This document shows positions 6,689 to 14,065 of a DNA stretch of 33,122 nucleotides, in pieces; position 1 is the first letter of the stretch, and each line of letters begins with the position of its first letter. This DNA comes from a virus: the IMG/VR virus record IMGVR_UViG_3300030430_004599, positions 1 through 33,122 of that record. The stretch is one strand, 5' to 3'. The translations under genes and the position numbers were made by a program. The notes beneath the pieces were generated by a model. The model was not told the origin of the DNA and made no database searches. It saw only the letters and a list, made by a program, of their open reading frames with translations.

Positions 6689-6690
6689 TT

Positions 6691-6852
6691 ATGGATTTTT
6701 TAATTAACGTGTTTCATGGGGTCACTTTTGCCATAGCCTTATCAGCAGTTTTATGCGCCACGACTACACCGCCAAATAATGAGTGGGCGAAAAAAGCATA
6801 CCGACTGATGAACATCGCAGCTTTTAATGTTTGGAAGTCAGAGGACAAGTGA
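6691..6852 (+). CDS. 53-aa membrane protein, start of lysis cassette
   Basis: This small gene has a good ribosome site (AGGAGA at 6679-6684) 6 bases before its ATG. The product has one hydrophobic segment (FLINVFHGVTFAIALSAVL, residues 3-21) followed by a short polar tail (NNEWAKKAYRLMNIAAFNVW). It opens a run of tiny membrane-linked genes leading to the holin and endolysin, so a lysis accessory role is plausible. Single-TM, short size and lack of family resemblance prevent a firmer call. Confidence 0.65.
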   Translation: MDFLINVFHGVTFAIALSAVLCATTTPPNNEWAKKAYRLMNIAAFNVWKSEDK

Positions 6853-6858
6853 CGCCTA

Positions 6859-7065
6859 ATGGACGTTGGATCAGTCGGCGAAACTGCTCAGGTTAGCTGG
6901 AAGCAAGTAGCGATCCAGAAGCAAGAGCGCCTGCGAACAGGTGCTGAAGGCCAAACCGTGCGCGAAGCCGTCGAGACGATCATTCCAACCATCTATACTA
7001 AAGAAGGGAATAAGGTCGAGGCGCAACCCCTGGCGCCCACTCAACGAGTGAATCTATCCGTATGA
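6859..7065 (+). CDS. Small conserved phage protein, unknown
   Basis: This 68-aa soluble, charged protein (starts MDVGSVGETAQVSWKQ) begins 6 bases after the previous stop and overlaps the next gene by 4 bases. The sequence contains a Gln/Lys/Glu helix (VAIQKQERLRTGAEGQ) and a predicted strand-rich end with PLAPTQRVNLSV. No ribosome site of strength is visible, so it may depend on coupling with the upstream gene. No family recognised; position suggests a lysis or tail role. Confidence 0.55.
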   Translation: MDVGSVGETAQVSWKQVAIQKQERLRTGAEGQTVREAVETIIPTIYTKEGNKVEAQPLAPTQRVNLSV

Positions 7066-7250
7066 GCGACGCAGGCGAAAAAGCATTGAACGAAGTGACT
7101 GCCCATGAAAAAGAGTGTGCGATCCGCTATGAGGGTATCGAGAGGCGGTTAGACTCTGGCAGCAAACGATTCGATCGTCTCGAATCAATGATTTGGGGGG
7201 TTTACGTCACGGTCATAGTGGCTGTTGCTTTGCCGCAATTTATAAACTAA
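7062..7250 (+). CDS. XhlA-like membrane-associated lysis protein
   Basis: The 62-aa product has an N-terminal coiled-coil segment with regularly spaced Glu/Arg (HEKECAIRYEGIERRLDSG), then a basic stretch KRFDRLESM and a single C-terminal TM helix (IWGVYVTVIVAVALPQFI). This layout is that of XhlA-type hemolysin proteins that accompany phage holins. Its ATG overlaps the previous stop (ATGA). In the XhlA/XhlB pairs the protein associates with the membrane and helps the holin-endolysin system. The assignment rests on layout and residue pattern. Confidence 0.65.
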   Translation: MSDAGEKALNEVTAHEKECAIRYEGIERRLDSGSKRFDRLESMIWGVYVTVIVAVALPQFIN

Positions 7251-7271
7251 CAGTTTGTATTAGGCGCGATT

Positions 7272-7733
7272 TTGATTATTGAAAGCGTCGCAGCAGCCGG
7301 CCTCATTCTGAAACAAATATCAGACACGGTGGCCGCAGTGAACGAGGGCCGAGCTTCTATCGAATCGGCCATGGGTCTCATCGCAGATTTCGGATCTGGG
7401 CTAAACGAATTTCAACAATCTAGAGCGACTGGCTTCAGACCTCTCAGTAACGGCGATATCTTGAAGCTCTCTATGTTGCGGAGGTCGCAGGAGCGATACG
7501 AAACCGATTTGCGAAATATAATGCTCGTCATGGATTCTCGCTTGCTCGAGCAATATGACCAGATGGTCGCCGAAAACAGGCGAAAGCATAGGGAGCACCA
7601 AGCACTCATGGCGAAAAAAAAGAGGCAGAGAGAGAAATTGCAGCAACAGATCGCTGTCGGTCTGCTGACTCTAATCATCGGCGGGGGCATTTGTTTAGGC
7701 TTATTCGTCTTAGTGATTAAGGCTTTTGGGTGA
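7272..7733 (+). CDS. C-terminally anchored helical protein, unknown
   Basis: This 153-aa protein uses a TTG start at 7272; no ATG or GTG exists between the previous in-frame stop and this position. It is predicted helical throughout, with an N-terminal amphipathic part (VAAAGLILKQISDTVAAVNEG), a coiled-coil rich in Arg/Lys/Gln at residues 95-127, and a C-terminal TM helix (VGLLTLIIGGGICLGLFVLVI). The charge pattern suggests the long helix lies in the cytoplasm. I have seen similar proteins in lysis regions of marine phages but know of no demonstrated function. Confidence 0.65.
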   Translation: MIIESVAAAGLILKQISDTVAAVNEGRASIESAMGLIADFGSGLNEFQQSRATGFRPLSNGDILKLSMLRRSQERYETDLRNIMLVMDSRLLEQYDQMVAENRRKHREHQALMAKKKRQREKLQQQIAVGLLTLIIGGGICLGLFVLVIKAFG

Positions 7734-7828
7734 GTCGGTTGGAAAAAATTCTGTGGACACTCCTGATCAGCGGCATAGCAGGGCCAACATTTTTGTTTGC
7801 CGCCAGTTACTGGCTGAACATGCCATGA
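7730..7828 (+). CDS. 32-aa single-TM miniprotein
   Basis: The ORF runs GTG 7730 to TGA 7826-7828. Its start overlaps the stop of the preceding gene (GTGA) and its stop overlaps the next ATG (ATGA). The peptide is mostly one membrane helix: MSRLEKILWTLLISGIAG then PTFLFAASYWLNM. Coupling at both ends is the main evidence for translation. A tiny membrane peptide in a lysis cassette could be a pinholin, an antiholin or a spanin-related piece; none can be claimed. A longer reading in another frame through this stretch is rejected. Confidence 0.6.
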   Translation: MSRLEKILWTLLISGIAGPTFLFAASYWLNMP

Positions 7829-8040
7829 TCATGGCTTTCTTGCTTGTTGTCGTGGTAGACAACGCGCAACTCGAAGAGCGTTTTTTTTTCCGCACCGTGG
7901 ATAGATGCAATTTCTTTGCACATATGATTGAGTCGGGGCAGTATAAAATGGTGCAAAATAATAGACTATCATCACAACAAAACGTGACGGCGTACTGCAT
8001 ACCAAAGTATGCGCCGCCTAATACGAAATTCTGGGACTAG
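7825..8040 (+). CDS. 71-aa protein with N-terminal signal/TM segment
   Basis: Start ATG 7825 is chosen because it overlaps the stop of the preceding miniprotein (ATGA). The protein opens with a hydrophobic segment, MIMAFLLVVVV, then a polar domain with two cysteines (RCNFF at about 32 and AYCIP at about 57) and the ending KYAPPNTKFWD. The layout suits an exported or membrane-anchored periplasmic protein with a disulfide, and could be a spanin-like or superinfection-related factor. No family function is known to me. Confidence 0.65.
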   Translation: MIMAFLLVVVVDNAQLEERFFFRTVDRCNFFAHMIESGQYKMVQNNRLSSQQNVTAYCIPKYAPPNTKFWD

Positions 8041-8042
8041 AA

Positions 8043-8369
8043 ATGGCACAGAAGCAGCTTGAGCCATATTCGGAGTACAGTAAATTCGATAAAAATAACG
8101 ACGGTGTGGTGTCGGACGAAGAACTGGAACTCTCACGTCAATTAGAGGAGCTGAAGCTATCCAGCGAAAAGGCAGACGCACAAAGAGGCATGGCTTGGTT
8201 CGCGTTGTGGGGCATGCTTCTCTACCCGTCGATGGTGGTCGGAGCCGAGTACTATGGTCTAACGCAAGCCAGCTCAATTCTGGGTGACATGGCTGCGGTG
8301 TATTTTGCAAGCGTTGCGGCCATCGTCGCGGCGTTCTTTTCGGCGCAAGCTTGGGCAAGCAGGAGATAA
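8043..8369 (+). CDS. EF-hand protein with two TM helices, holin-like
   Basis: The 108-aa product combines a calcium-binding loop and a membrane hairpin. Residues 15-27 (FDKNNDGVVSDEE) fit a canonical EF-hand loop: Asp, Asn, Asn, Gly and a closing Glu at the expected spacing. A helix (residues 28-45) follows, then TM1 (MAWFALWGMLLYPSMVVGAE) and TM2 (MAAVYFASVAAIVAAFFSAQ). The gene starts 2 bases after the previous stop. The two-TM hairpin and position next to holin and endolysin genes suggest a class II holin or antiholin whose activity could respond to calcium; this is inference. Confidence 0.7.
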   Translation: MAQKQLEPYSEYSKFDKNNDGVVSDEELELSRQLEELKLSSEKADAQRGMAWFALWGMLLYPSMVVGAEYYGLTQASSILGDMAAVYFASVAAIVAAFFSAQAWASRR

Positions 8370-8370
8370 C

Positions 8371-8727
8371 GTGTATCACTACAAAGCCAAGCTAGTTCGA
8401 GTCATTGATGGCGATACGATCGACGTGGACATCGATCTGGGGTTCGACGTTTGGTTGAAAAAGCAACGCATCAGGCTTGCAGGTATCGACGCTCCAGAAT
8501 CTCGCACTCGCAATAAAGCAGAGAAGGCCTTGGGTTTGGCGGCAAAAGCAAGACTGACAGAGCTTTGTTCTGGTGAGATGCAGCTTGAGTCCCTTGGGAC
8601 AGGCAAGTATGGCCGCATTTTGGGCATCCCAAAAACTTTAGACGGCATTAGCATGTGCCAGATTCTGATCGATGAGGGCCATGCCGTTGAATATGAGGGT
8701 GGCAAGAAAACTAAAGTTTGGGCGTAA
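8371..8727 (+). CDS. Staphylococcal-nuclease-like nuclease (SNase domain)
   Basis: The 118-aa protein is a bare SNase (thermonuclease, OB-fold) domain, which cleaves DNA or RNA with a Ca2+ cofactor. The GTG start at 8371 follows AGGAGA (8361-8366) by 4 bases; a longer in-frame reading is unlikely. Active-site residues are visible: the VIDGDT motif (11-16), Arg35 and Glu43 in RLAGIDAPE, Asp40, and Arg82 within GKYGR. No signal peptide is seen, so it probably acts in the host cytoplasm, for example on host DNA or recombination intermediates. An SNase inside the lysis cassette is known in some phages but its purpose is unclear. Confidence 0.88.
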   Translation: MYHYKAKLVRVIDGDTIDVDIDLGFDVWLKKQRIRLAGIDAPESRTRNKAEKALGLAAKARLTELCSGEMQLESLGTGKYGRILGIPKTLDGISMCQILIDEGHAVEYEGGKKTKVWA

Positions 8728-8752
8728 CTACGATAAAAATAAGGAGAAAAGC

Positions 8753-9133
8753 ATGAGCAGCCTGCTCACTTCGCTCGTCGGCCCCGTAACGGGACTGTTG
8801 GATAAGTTCATCGAAGACAAGGATCAGAAGGCGGCTTTGGCGCATGAGATCTCAACTATGTCTGAGCGCCACGCCCAGCAGCTTGCGTTAGAGCAAATAG
8901 AGGTGCTCAAGCTGGACGCGCAGGGTAATTGGTTTCAATCGAGTTGGAGACCGCTTGCGGGTTATACATGCGTGTTGGGACTGATGGTCAATTTTCTCAT
9001 CAGCCCTATCGCAGCGGGATTTGGATTAGCCATTCCTCAAGCCGATGCAGGCGTGATGATGCCTTTGCTTCTTGGCATGTTGGGGTTGGGCGGTGCCAGA
9101 TCATTCGAACGTGTTAAAGGCGTGGGTAAATAA
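8753..9133 (+). CDS. Three-TM holin (GTA_holin_3TM type)
   Basis: This 126-aa protein starts at ATG 8753, preceded by AAGGAG (8741-8746) at 6-base spacing. A helical N-terminus (LLTSLVGPVTGLLDKFI then many charged residues) leads to the signature GNWFQSSWRPLAGYTC at about 62-77, a hallmark of the holin family described from gene-transfer agents. Hydrophobic helices at about 75-95 and 102-120 follow. Holins open the inner membrane so the endolysin can reach the wall. It sits directly before the endolysin, whose ATG starts at the last base of this stop. Confidence 0.85.
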   Translation: MSSLLTSLVGPVTGLLDKFIEDKDQKAALAHEISTMSERHAQQLALEQIEVLKLDAQGNWFQSSWRPLAGYTCVLGLMVNFLISPIAAGFGLAIPQADAGVMMPLLLGMLGLGGARSFERVKGVGK

Positions 9134-9579
9134 TGCGGGTGACAAGCAGCGAGGGTATCGCCCTCATCAAAAAATTCGAAGGCTGTGAGCTTGAGGCATA
9201 TCAGTGCTCTGCTGACGTATGGACAATCGGGTATGGCCACACCTCGGGCGTTGCACAGGGCGACACCTGCACCGCAGAAGATGCAGAGTCAATGCTCACT
9301 GAAGATCTTCAGAAGTTCGAGGGATATGTGAACGACCTGGTTGATGTTGATCTTTCACAAAATCAGTTCGATGCACTTGTCGCTTGGACTTACAACCTCG
9401 GCCCCGGCGCTTTGAAAGAATCGACTTTGCTCCGTAAGCTCAACGAAGGCGATTACAAAGACGCCCCCTATCAGATCAAACGCTGGAACCGCGCGGGGGG
9501 TAAGGTGTTGGACGGCTTGGTCAGAAGGCGCGAGGCAGAGGCTTTACTTTTCAAGGGACTGCCCTGGGAAGATGTCTGA
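9133..9579 (+). CDS. Endolysin, phage lysozyme (GH24) with catalytic Cys
   Basis: This 148-aa T4/R21-type lysozyme cleaves the glycan strands of peptidoglycan. The triad pattern E-x8-D/C-x5-T is met by Glu16, Cys25 and Thr31 in the region FEGCELEAYQCSADVW followed by TIGYGHT. The family more often has Asp at the second position; a Cys here is a known variant. The remainder (NQFDALVAWTYNLGPGAL, GLVRRREAEALLF) matches the conserved lysozyme core. There is no signal-anchor segment, so export depends on the holin. It overlaps TerL by 8 bases. Confidence 0.93.
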   Translation: MRVTSSEGIALIKKFEGCELEAYQCSADVWTIGYGHTSGVAQGDTCTAEDAESMLTEDLQKFEGYVNDLVDVDLSQNQFDALVAWTYNLGPGALKESTLLRKLNEGDYKDAPYQIKRWNRAGGKVLDGLVRRREAEALLFKGLPWEDV

Positions 9580-11056
9580 GGTCTCTCTCAAAGATTTCGA
9601 GATTCTCAGCGAGCAAGATCAGAATGAGGCGTTGGCCCTGCTTTCTCGTTACGAGCAGATGGAGAAGCAGGAAACCTGTCAGTCTGATTTCATCGAGTTC
9701 GTCAAACACATGTGGCCCGAGTGCATTCTGGGCCGTCACCACAAAATCATTGGCGACAAGTTCAACAAGATCGCCCAGGGCAAACTGAAAAGACTGATCG
9801 TTTGTTTGCCGCCTAGGCACAGCAAATCTGAGTTTGCGAGCACATACTTTCCCGCCTGGATGATGGGTCTGCGCGGCGATCTCAAAATCATTCAGACGAC
9901 GCACACAGCAGAGTTAGCCGTGCGTTTCGGTCGCAAGGTCAGAAATATCATCGACTCTGATGATTACTCTCAGGTCTTTCCCGATCTGAAACTTCAGGCT
10001 GACAACAAATCAGCAGGACGGTGGACGACCAACCAGGACGGTGAATCATTTTATGCTGGTGTGGGTGGCGCTATCACAGGGCGGGGTGCTGATCTGCTGA
10101 TCATCGATGACCCGCATTCTGAGCAAGACGCGCTATCTCCTACCGCCATGGAGTCCGCGTATGAGTGGTACACCTCTGGCCCTCGCCAGCGTTTGCAGCC
10201 TGGCGGAATCATCATCATCGTTATGACGCGATGGAGCACCAAAGATCTGGTGGGCAAGGTGCTGAAAAAACAAGCTGATGATCACGCCGATCAGTGGGAG
10301 GTCATCGAGTTCCCCGCGATAATGCCTGAGTCAGATACACCCCTGTGGCCCGAGTTCTGGAAAAAAGAAGAATTGTTATCTGTGAAAGCCTCTTTGCCGG
10401 TGAGCAAATGGAATTCACAATGGATGCAGAACCCGACTGCCGAGGCGGGCTCGATCGTGAAAAGAGAATGGTGGCGTCTGTGGGAGCGAGATTATGTCCC
10501 GGCGTATGAATACGTCATTCAGAGTTACGACACCGCATTTTCGAAAAAAGAGACCGCCGACTATAGCGCCATCACTACCTGGGCGATCTTTGAGTCACCC
10601 GATGACGACCACCAAGCGTTGATTTTGCTGGACGCGAAACGAGTACGGCTAGACTTCCCAGAGCTGAAAAAAGTTGCGTATGACGAGTACCGCTACTGGG
10701 AACCGGACTGTATTTTGATTGAGGCAAAGGCTAGCGGAACGCCGCTGACGCAGGAGTTGCGCAGAATGGGGATCCCGGTTACAGCATATACACCAAGTCG
10801 AGGTCAAGATAAGATCGCTAGGATGAACTCAGTGGCTCCCATTTTTGAGAGCGGCATGGTATGGGCGCCGGACGAAGCCTTCGCAGACGAGGTAATCGAA
10901 GAGATGGCCTCGTTCCCGTTCGGCGACAATGATGACTATTGTGATTCCGCGACCATGGCATTGATGCGGTTTCGGCAGGGCGGCTTCTTAAGCCTCAAAG
11001 ATGATTACCAGGAGGAAGCCAGCTTCATGAAAAGAAACAGACAGGTATATTACTAA
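9572..11056 (+). CDS. terL: Terminase large subunit
   Basis: This is the 494-aa packaging motor: an ATPase that drives DNA into the prohead and a nuclease that cuts concatemers. The ATPase domain has a Walker-A-like PPRHSKSE (80-87), Walker B LLIIDDP (175-181) and the coupling motif MTRW (219-222). The RNase-H-like nuclease domain shows Asp320 in QSYDTAFS, Glu384 in ILIEAKASG and an acidic cluster in DDYCDSAT (454-461). The length is normal. It begins inside the endolysin gene and ends one base before the portal ATG begins. No small terminase subunit is recognisable nearby. Confidence 0.96.
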   Translation: MSEVSLKDFEILSEQDQNEALALLSRYEQMEKQETCQSDFIEFVKHMWPECILGRHHKIIGDKFNKIAQGKLKRLIVCLPPRHSKSEFASTYFPAWMMGLRGDLKIIQTTHTAELAVRFGRKVRNIIDSDDYSQVFPDLKLQADNKSAGRWTTNQDGESFYAGVGGAITGRGADLLIIDDPHSEQDALSPTAMESAYEWYTSGPRQRLQPGGIIIIVMTRWSTKDLVGKVLKKQADDHADQWEVIEFPAIMPESDTPLWPEFWKKEELLSVKASLPVSKWNSQWMQNPTAEAGSIVKREWWRLWERDYVPAYEYVIQSYDTAFSKKETADYSAITTWAIFESPDDDHQALILLDAKRVRLDFPELKKVAYDEYRYWEPDCILIEAKASGTPLTQELRRMGIPVTAYTPSRGQDKIARMNSVAPIFESGMVWAPDEAFADEVIEEMASFPFGDNDDYCDSATMALMRFRQGGFLSLKDDYQEEASFMKRNRQVYY

Positions 11057-13551
11057 TGGCGATCGAGAAACGAGGGTTAGGCACAGAGGATGATCCGAAC
11101 GTCACAGCGACCGGCAGCGCCATGGAGGTCGAGCCGGAGATGACTCGCAATGACGAGATTCGCAACGCAGCTGAAATACTCATCCGTGAAGAAGAGATCC
11201 TGATCGATGACGAGATCGATGAAATTGCCCAGCAACCCGTTGTTGACTTCAATACAAACCTGGTCGATTTCATCAGTCAATCTGACCTATCTAAGCTTGC
11301 AGATGACGTGCTGTCCTCTATCAAGTCAGATAAAGAAAGCCGCAGCGAGTGGGAAAAAACTTACACGGATGGCCTGAAATATCTGGGCATGAAGTTCGAT
11401 GAGTCACGCAGCCAACCGTTCGAGGGATCGACGGGTGTCATCCACCCGATCCTGGCGGAGTCTGTAACACAATTCCAAGCCCAAGCTTACAAAGAATTAT
11501 TGCCTGCAAAGGGGCCGGTCAAAACAGAAATCGTCGGGAGACGATCCCCAGAAGTCGAAATGCAGGCGTCTCGTGTTCAGGACTTCATGAACTTTTACGT
11601 CATGAATGTGATGGAGGAGTTCGACCCTGAGTTAGATATGTTGCTTTTCTACCTGCCACTAGCGGGCAGTGCGTTCAAGAAAGTTTACTACGACACTGTT
11701 TCAAACCGAGCTAAAAGCCAGTTCATCGAGCCGCAAGACCTGATCGTCCCTTACGAAAGCACCGATCTTTTTACAGCTGAGCGGGTGACTCATGTTCTGA
11801 ACATGAGCAGGAACGAAATAAAAAAACAGCAGCTCATGGGGTTCTACGCTGATGTTGAGCTGAAAGGCGGGAGTATGCACTTCAGCCGGGATGAGATAGA
11901 GGAGCAGATCGACGAAATCGAGGGCATGGAGCCATCGTACAAGGAGGATCGCGATCGCGTTGTGTTTGAGACGCACACGATCTTAGATCTACCAGGTTTC
12001 GAAGACTTGGACGATCAGGGCACGCCGACAGGACTCAAACTCCCGTACATCATCACAATCGATGAATCGTCTCAGCAGGTGCTGTCAATACGTCGGAACT
12101 ACATCGAGCAAGACCCACTCAAAAACAAAATTAATTATTTCGTTCAGTACAAGTTCTTGCCGGGCCTCGGCTTTTACGGGCTAGGTCTCAGTCACATGAT
12201 CGGAGGCATCAGCAAGTCTGCAACCTCGATCCTTCGGCAGCTGATTGACGCAGGCACCCTGGCAAACTTGCCTGCGGGGTTCAAGGCCCGAGGTATGCGC
12301 ATCAGGGACGAAGACGAGCCATTGCAGCCTGGTGAGTTCCGAGACATTGACACCACCGGCGCGTCGCTGAGAGAGAACCTCATACCGCTGCCGATCAAAG
12401 AGCCCAGCAATGTATTGATGTCTTTGCTCGGTTTATTAGTGGAGTCGGGCAAGCGATTCGCATCCATTGCGGATATGAATGTGGGAGATATGAACCAGGC
12501 TATGCCTGTGGGTACAACAGTGGCTTTGCTCGAGCGCGGCACCAAAGTGATGTCTGCGATCCACAAGCGATTGCACTACAGCCAGAAGCTCGAGTTCCAG
12601 CTGCTTGCGAAAGTGTTCGCGGAATACTTGCCACAGACCTACCCTTACGTTTCGAAGAACGGCCCGCAAGAAATCATGGCGCAAGACTTCGACGGGCGAA
12701 TCGACGTTATACCGGTAAGCGACCCGAATATTTTCAGCCAGAGCCAGCGGATCACCATGGCTCAAGAGCTGCTGCAAATGGTTCAATCTAACCCGCAGAT
12801 CCATGGGCCGAACGGCGTTTATGAGGCGTACAGGAGAATGTACTCAGCCCTTGGTGTTGACGACGTTGATAGTCTCTTGCAGCCTCCACCCCCACCACAG
12901 CCCCCGATGCCGATCGATGCAGGCATCGAAAACAGCGGTTTTTTGATGGGATCGCCAGCTCAAGCTTTTGAGCCACAAAACCACCAGGCCCACATAGACA
13001 CACACCGATCTTTATTCTTGACGCAAGTCGTCAAAGAAAACCCGGCTCTCCAAGGAATGGTTATCGGTCACATGATGCAGCACCTCCAGTTTATGGCAGG
13101 GCAAATGGTGCAAGATCAAATACCGCCTGAGCTGACACAACAGATGCAGGAGCTGTCCGCCGCCGGTCAATCTGGCCAAGTGCCCCCCGATCAGCTACAA
13201 ATGATGAACAGTCAAATCCAGATGCAGATCGAACAATTCTCTGCGCCAATACTCGCACAGCTGACGCAGGAGCTGTTGGAATCAATCGGCCAGGGTGATG
13301 AGACCGATCCGCTAGTGCAGATACGACAGCAAGAGTTGATGCTACGAGAGAAAGCCATTGACTCAGAGAACGATCAGTTCGAGGCCAAGCAAGCTCAGCG
13401 AGCGCAAGAAAAGCTGCTGGAAACTGAAATTGCGAAACAGCGTATTGACGTGCAAAAGGCCGTGGCAGACGATAAATTAGACGTAGCGTTACAACGACTC
13501 AATCAACAAGCAGAGCTGAAACTGTTAGACATACAGAACAAGAGGTCTTGA
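11056..13551 (+). CDS. Portal protein (large P22/podovirus-type)
   Basis: This 831-aa protein would form the dodecameric head vertex through which DNA enters and leaves. The order TerL-portal and the length are diagnostic. The N-terminal 70 residues are acidic; the core includes the SEWEKTYTDGLKYLGM region (about 95-110), ESRSQPFEGSTGVIHPILAE (in part), and a region with GLGFYGLGLSHMIGG (about 376-390) typical of large portals. The last 200 residues are Gln-rich and become a long coiled coil from about 755, comparable to the barrel of P22-type portals. Its TGA overlaps the next ATG. Confidence 0.9.
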   Translation: MAIEKRGLGTEDDPNVTATGSAMEVEPEMTRNDEIRNAAEILIREEEILIDDEIDEIAQQPVVDFNTNLVDFISQSDLSKLADDVLSSIKSDKESRSEWEKTYTDGLKYLGMKFDESRSQPFEGSTGVIHPILAESVTQFQAQAYKELLPAKGPVKTEIVGRRSPEVEMQASRVQDFMNFYVMNVMEEFDPELDMLLFYLPLAGSAFKKVYYDTVSNRAKSQFIEPQDLIVPYESTDLFTAERVTHVLNMSRNEIKKQQLMGFYADVELKGGSMHFSRDEIEEQIDEIEGMEPSYKEDRDRVVFETHTILDLPGFEDLDDQGTPTGLKLPYIITIDESSQQVLSIRRNYIEQDPLKNKINYFVQYKFLPGLGFYGLGLSHMIGGISKSATSILRQLIDAGTLANLPAGFKARGMRIRDEDEPLQPGEFRDIDTTGASLRENLIPLPIKEPSNVLMSLLGLLVESGKRFASIADMNVGDMNQAMPVGTTVALLERGTKVMSAIHKRLHYSQKLEFQLLAKVFAEYLPQTYPYVSKNGPQEIMAQDFDGRIDVIPVSDPNIFSQSQRITMAQELLQMVQSNPQIHGPNGVYEAYRRMYSALGVDDVDSLLQPPPPPQPPMPIDAGIENSGFLMGSPAQAFEPQNHQAHIDTHRSLFLTQVVKENPALQGMVIGHMMQHLQFMAGQMVQDQIPPELTQQMQELSAAGQSGQVPPDQLQMMNSQIQMQIEQFSAPILAQLTQELLESIGQGDETDPLVQIRQQELMLREKAIDSENDQFEAKQAQRAQEKLLETEIAKQRIDVQKAVADDKLDVALQRLNQQAELKLLDIQNKRS

Positions 13552-13898
13552 TGGCAGCAAAATTTATATCATCGAACTCCACTGTGCGGGAGCAGATCGC
13601 CGCGCTCAAAGAGCAGAAGCGTCTCATTCGCGAGATCGAAGCCAAAATGCTTCTGCAAGCGGAACAAAACGCAGCACAGAAAAAACTCCTGAGCGACTAT
13701 CGAATCGCGACGAAAATGGCGCGCATAAATGGTACGGAGCCGCCAGCGCCTTTGCAGCTGATGCCCGCGAAAGAACCAAAGGTTACAGAGCCAGAGCCGG
13801 TAGCGGAGCCCGTAGCAAAGAAACCTGCCCCGAAAAAGGCAAGAGCGAAAAGACCCCCACCGAAAAAAGCCCCCCGAAAGAAGAAGGACGACACATGA
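13551..13898 (+). CDS. Coiled-coil protein with Lys/Pro-rich histone-like tail
   Basis: The 115-aa product starts at ATG 13551 in a TGATG overlap with the portal stop. Residues 10-60 form a predicted coiled coil (QIAALKEQKRLIREIEAKM and following). The last 40 residues are rich in Lys, Pro, Ala and Arg (KKPAPKKARAKRPPPKKAP), like the tail of histone H1 or of DNA-binding virion proteins. It might bind packaged DNA or the portal or scaffold. No family name is recognised. Confidence 0.7.
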   Translation: MAAKFISSNSTVREQIAALKEQKRLIREIEAKMLLQAEQNAAQKKLLSDYRIATKMARINGTEPPAPLQLMPAKEPKVTEPEPVAEPVAKKPAPKKARAKRPPPKKAPRKKKDDT

Positions 13899-14065
13899 AA
13901 GACATGAGCAGGATCGAAAAAGTCGATACGCCGACCAAAACAATCAAAACCACACCTACCGCTCCAGCGCCCGTACGTCGCACGATGGGCGGGCCATACC
14001 GAGTCATCAAGGCTCGCGGGTTCGGTGCGGCAACTCGAGGGTATGATTTTCACGAGCGTGATTGA
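13895..14065 (+). CDS. 56-aa basic protein with RGxGA tail
   Basis: The ORF starts at ATG 13895, overlapping the previous stop (ATGA), and ends at TGA 14063-14065, which overlaps the next ATG. The N-terminal half is Thr/Pro-rich and disordered; the end, GGPYRVIKARGFGAATRGYDF, resembles the end of two Lys-rich proteins coded at 20375 and 20742. Such 'RGxGAAxRG' tails are common in small marine phage proteins as I recall, but their purpose is not known to me. The location in the head block suggests a virion component. Confidence 0.7.
   Translation: MKDMSRIEKVDTPTKTIKTTPTAPAPVRRTMGGPYRVIKARGFGAATRGYDFHERD

Noticed and set aside
7726-8040. A single 104-aa gene starting at TTG 7726
   Set aside because: The ATG at 7825 is coupled by ATGA to a 32-aa ORF at 7730-7828, which better explains the spacing and the hydrophobic start.
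8284-8370. N-terminal extension of the SNase gene
   Set aside because: It overlaps the membrane gene, reads as an Arg/Ser-rich non-conserved peptide, and the GTG at 8371 has AGGAGA at good spacing.
8672-8752. N-terminal extension of the holin gene
   Set aside because: The ATG at 8753 has AAGGAG at 6 bases; the extension is basic, overlaps the nuclease gene and is unlike the family.
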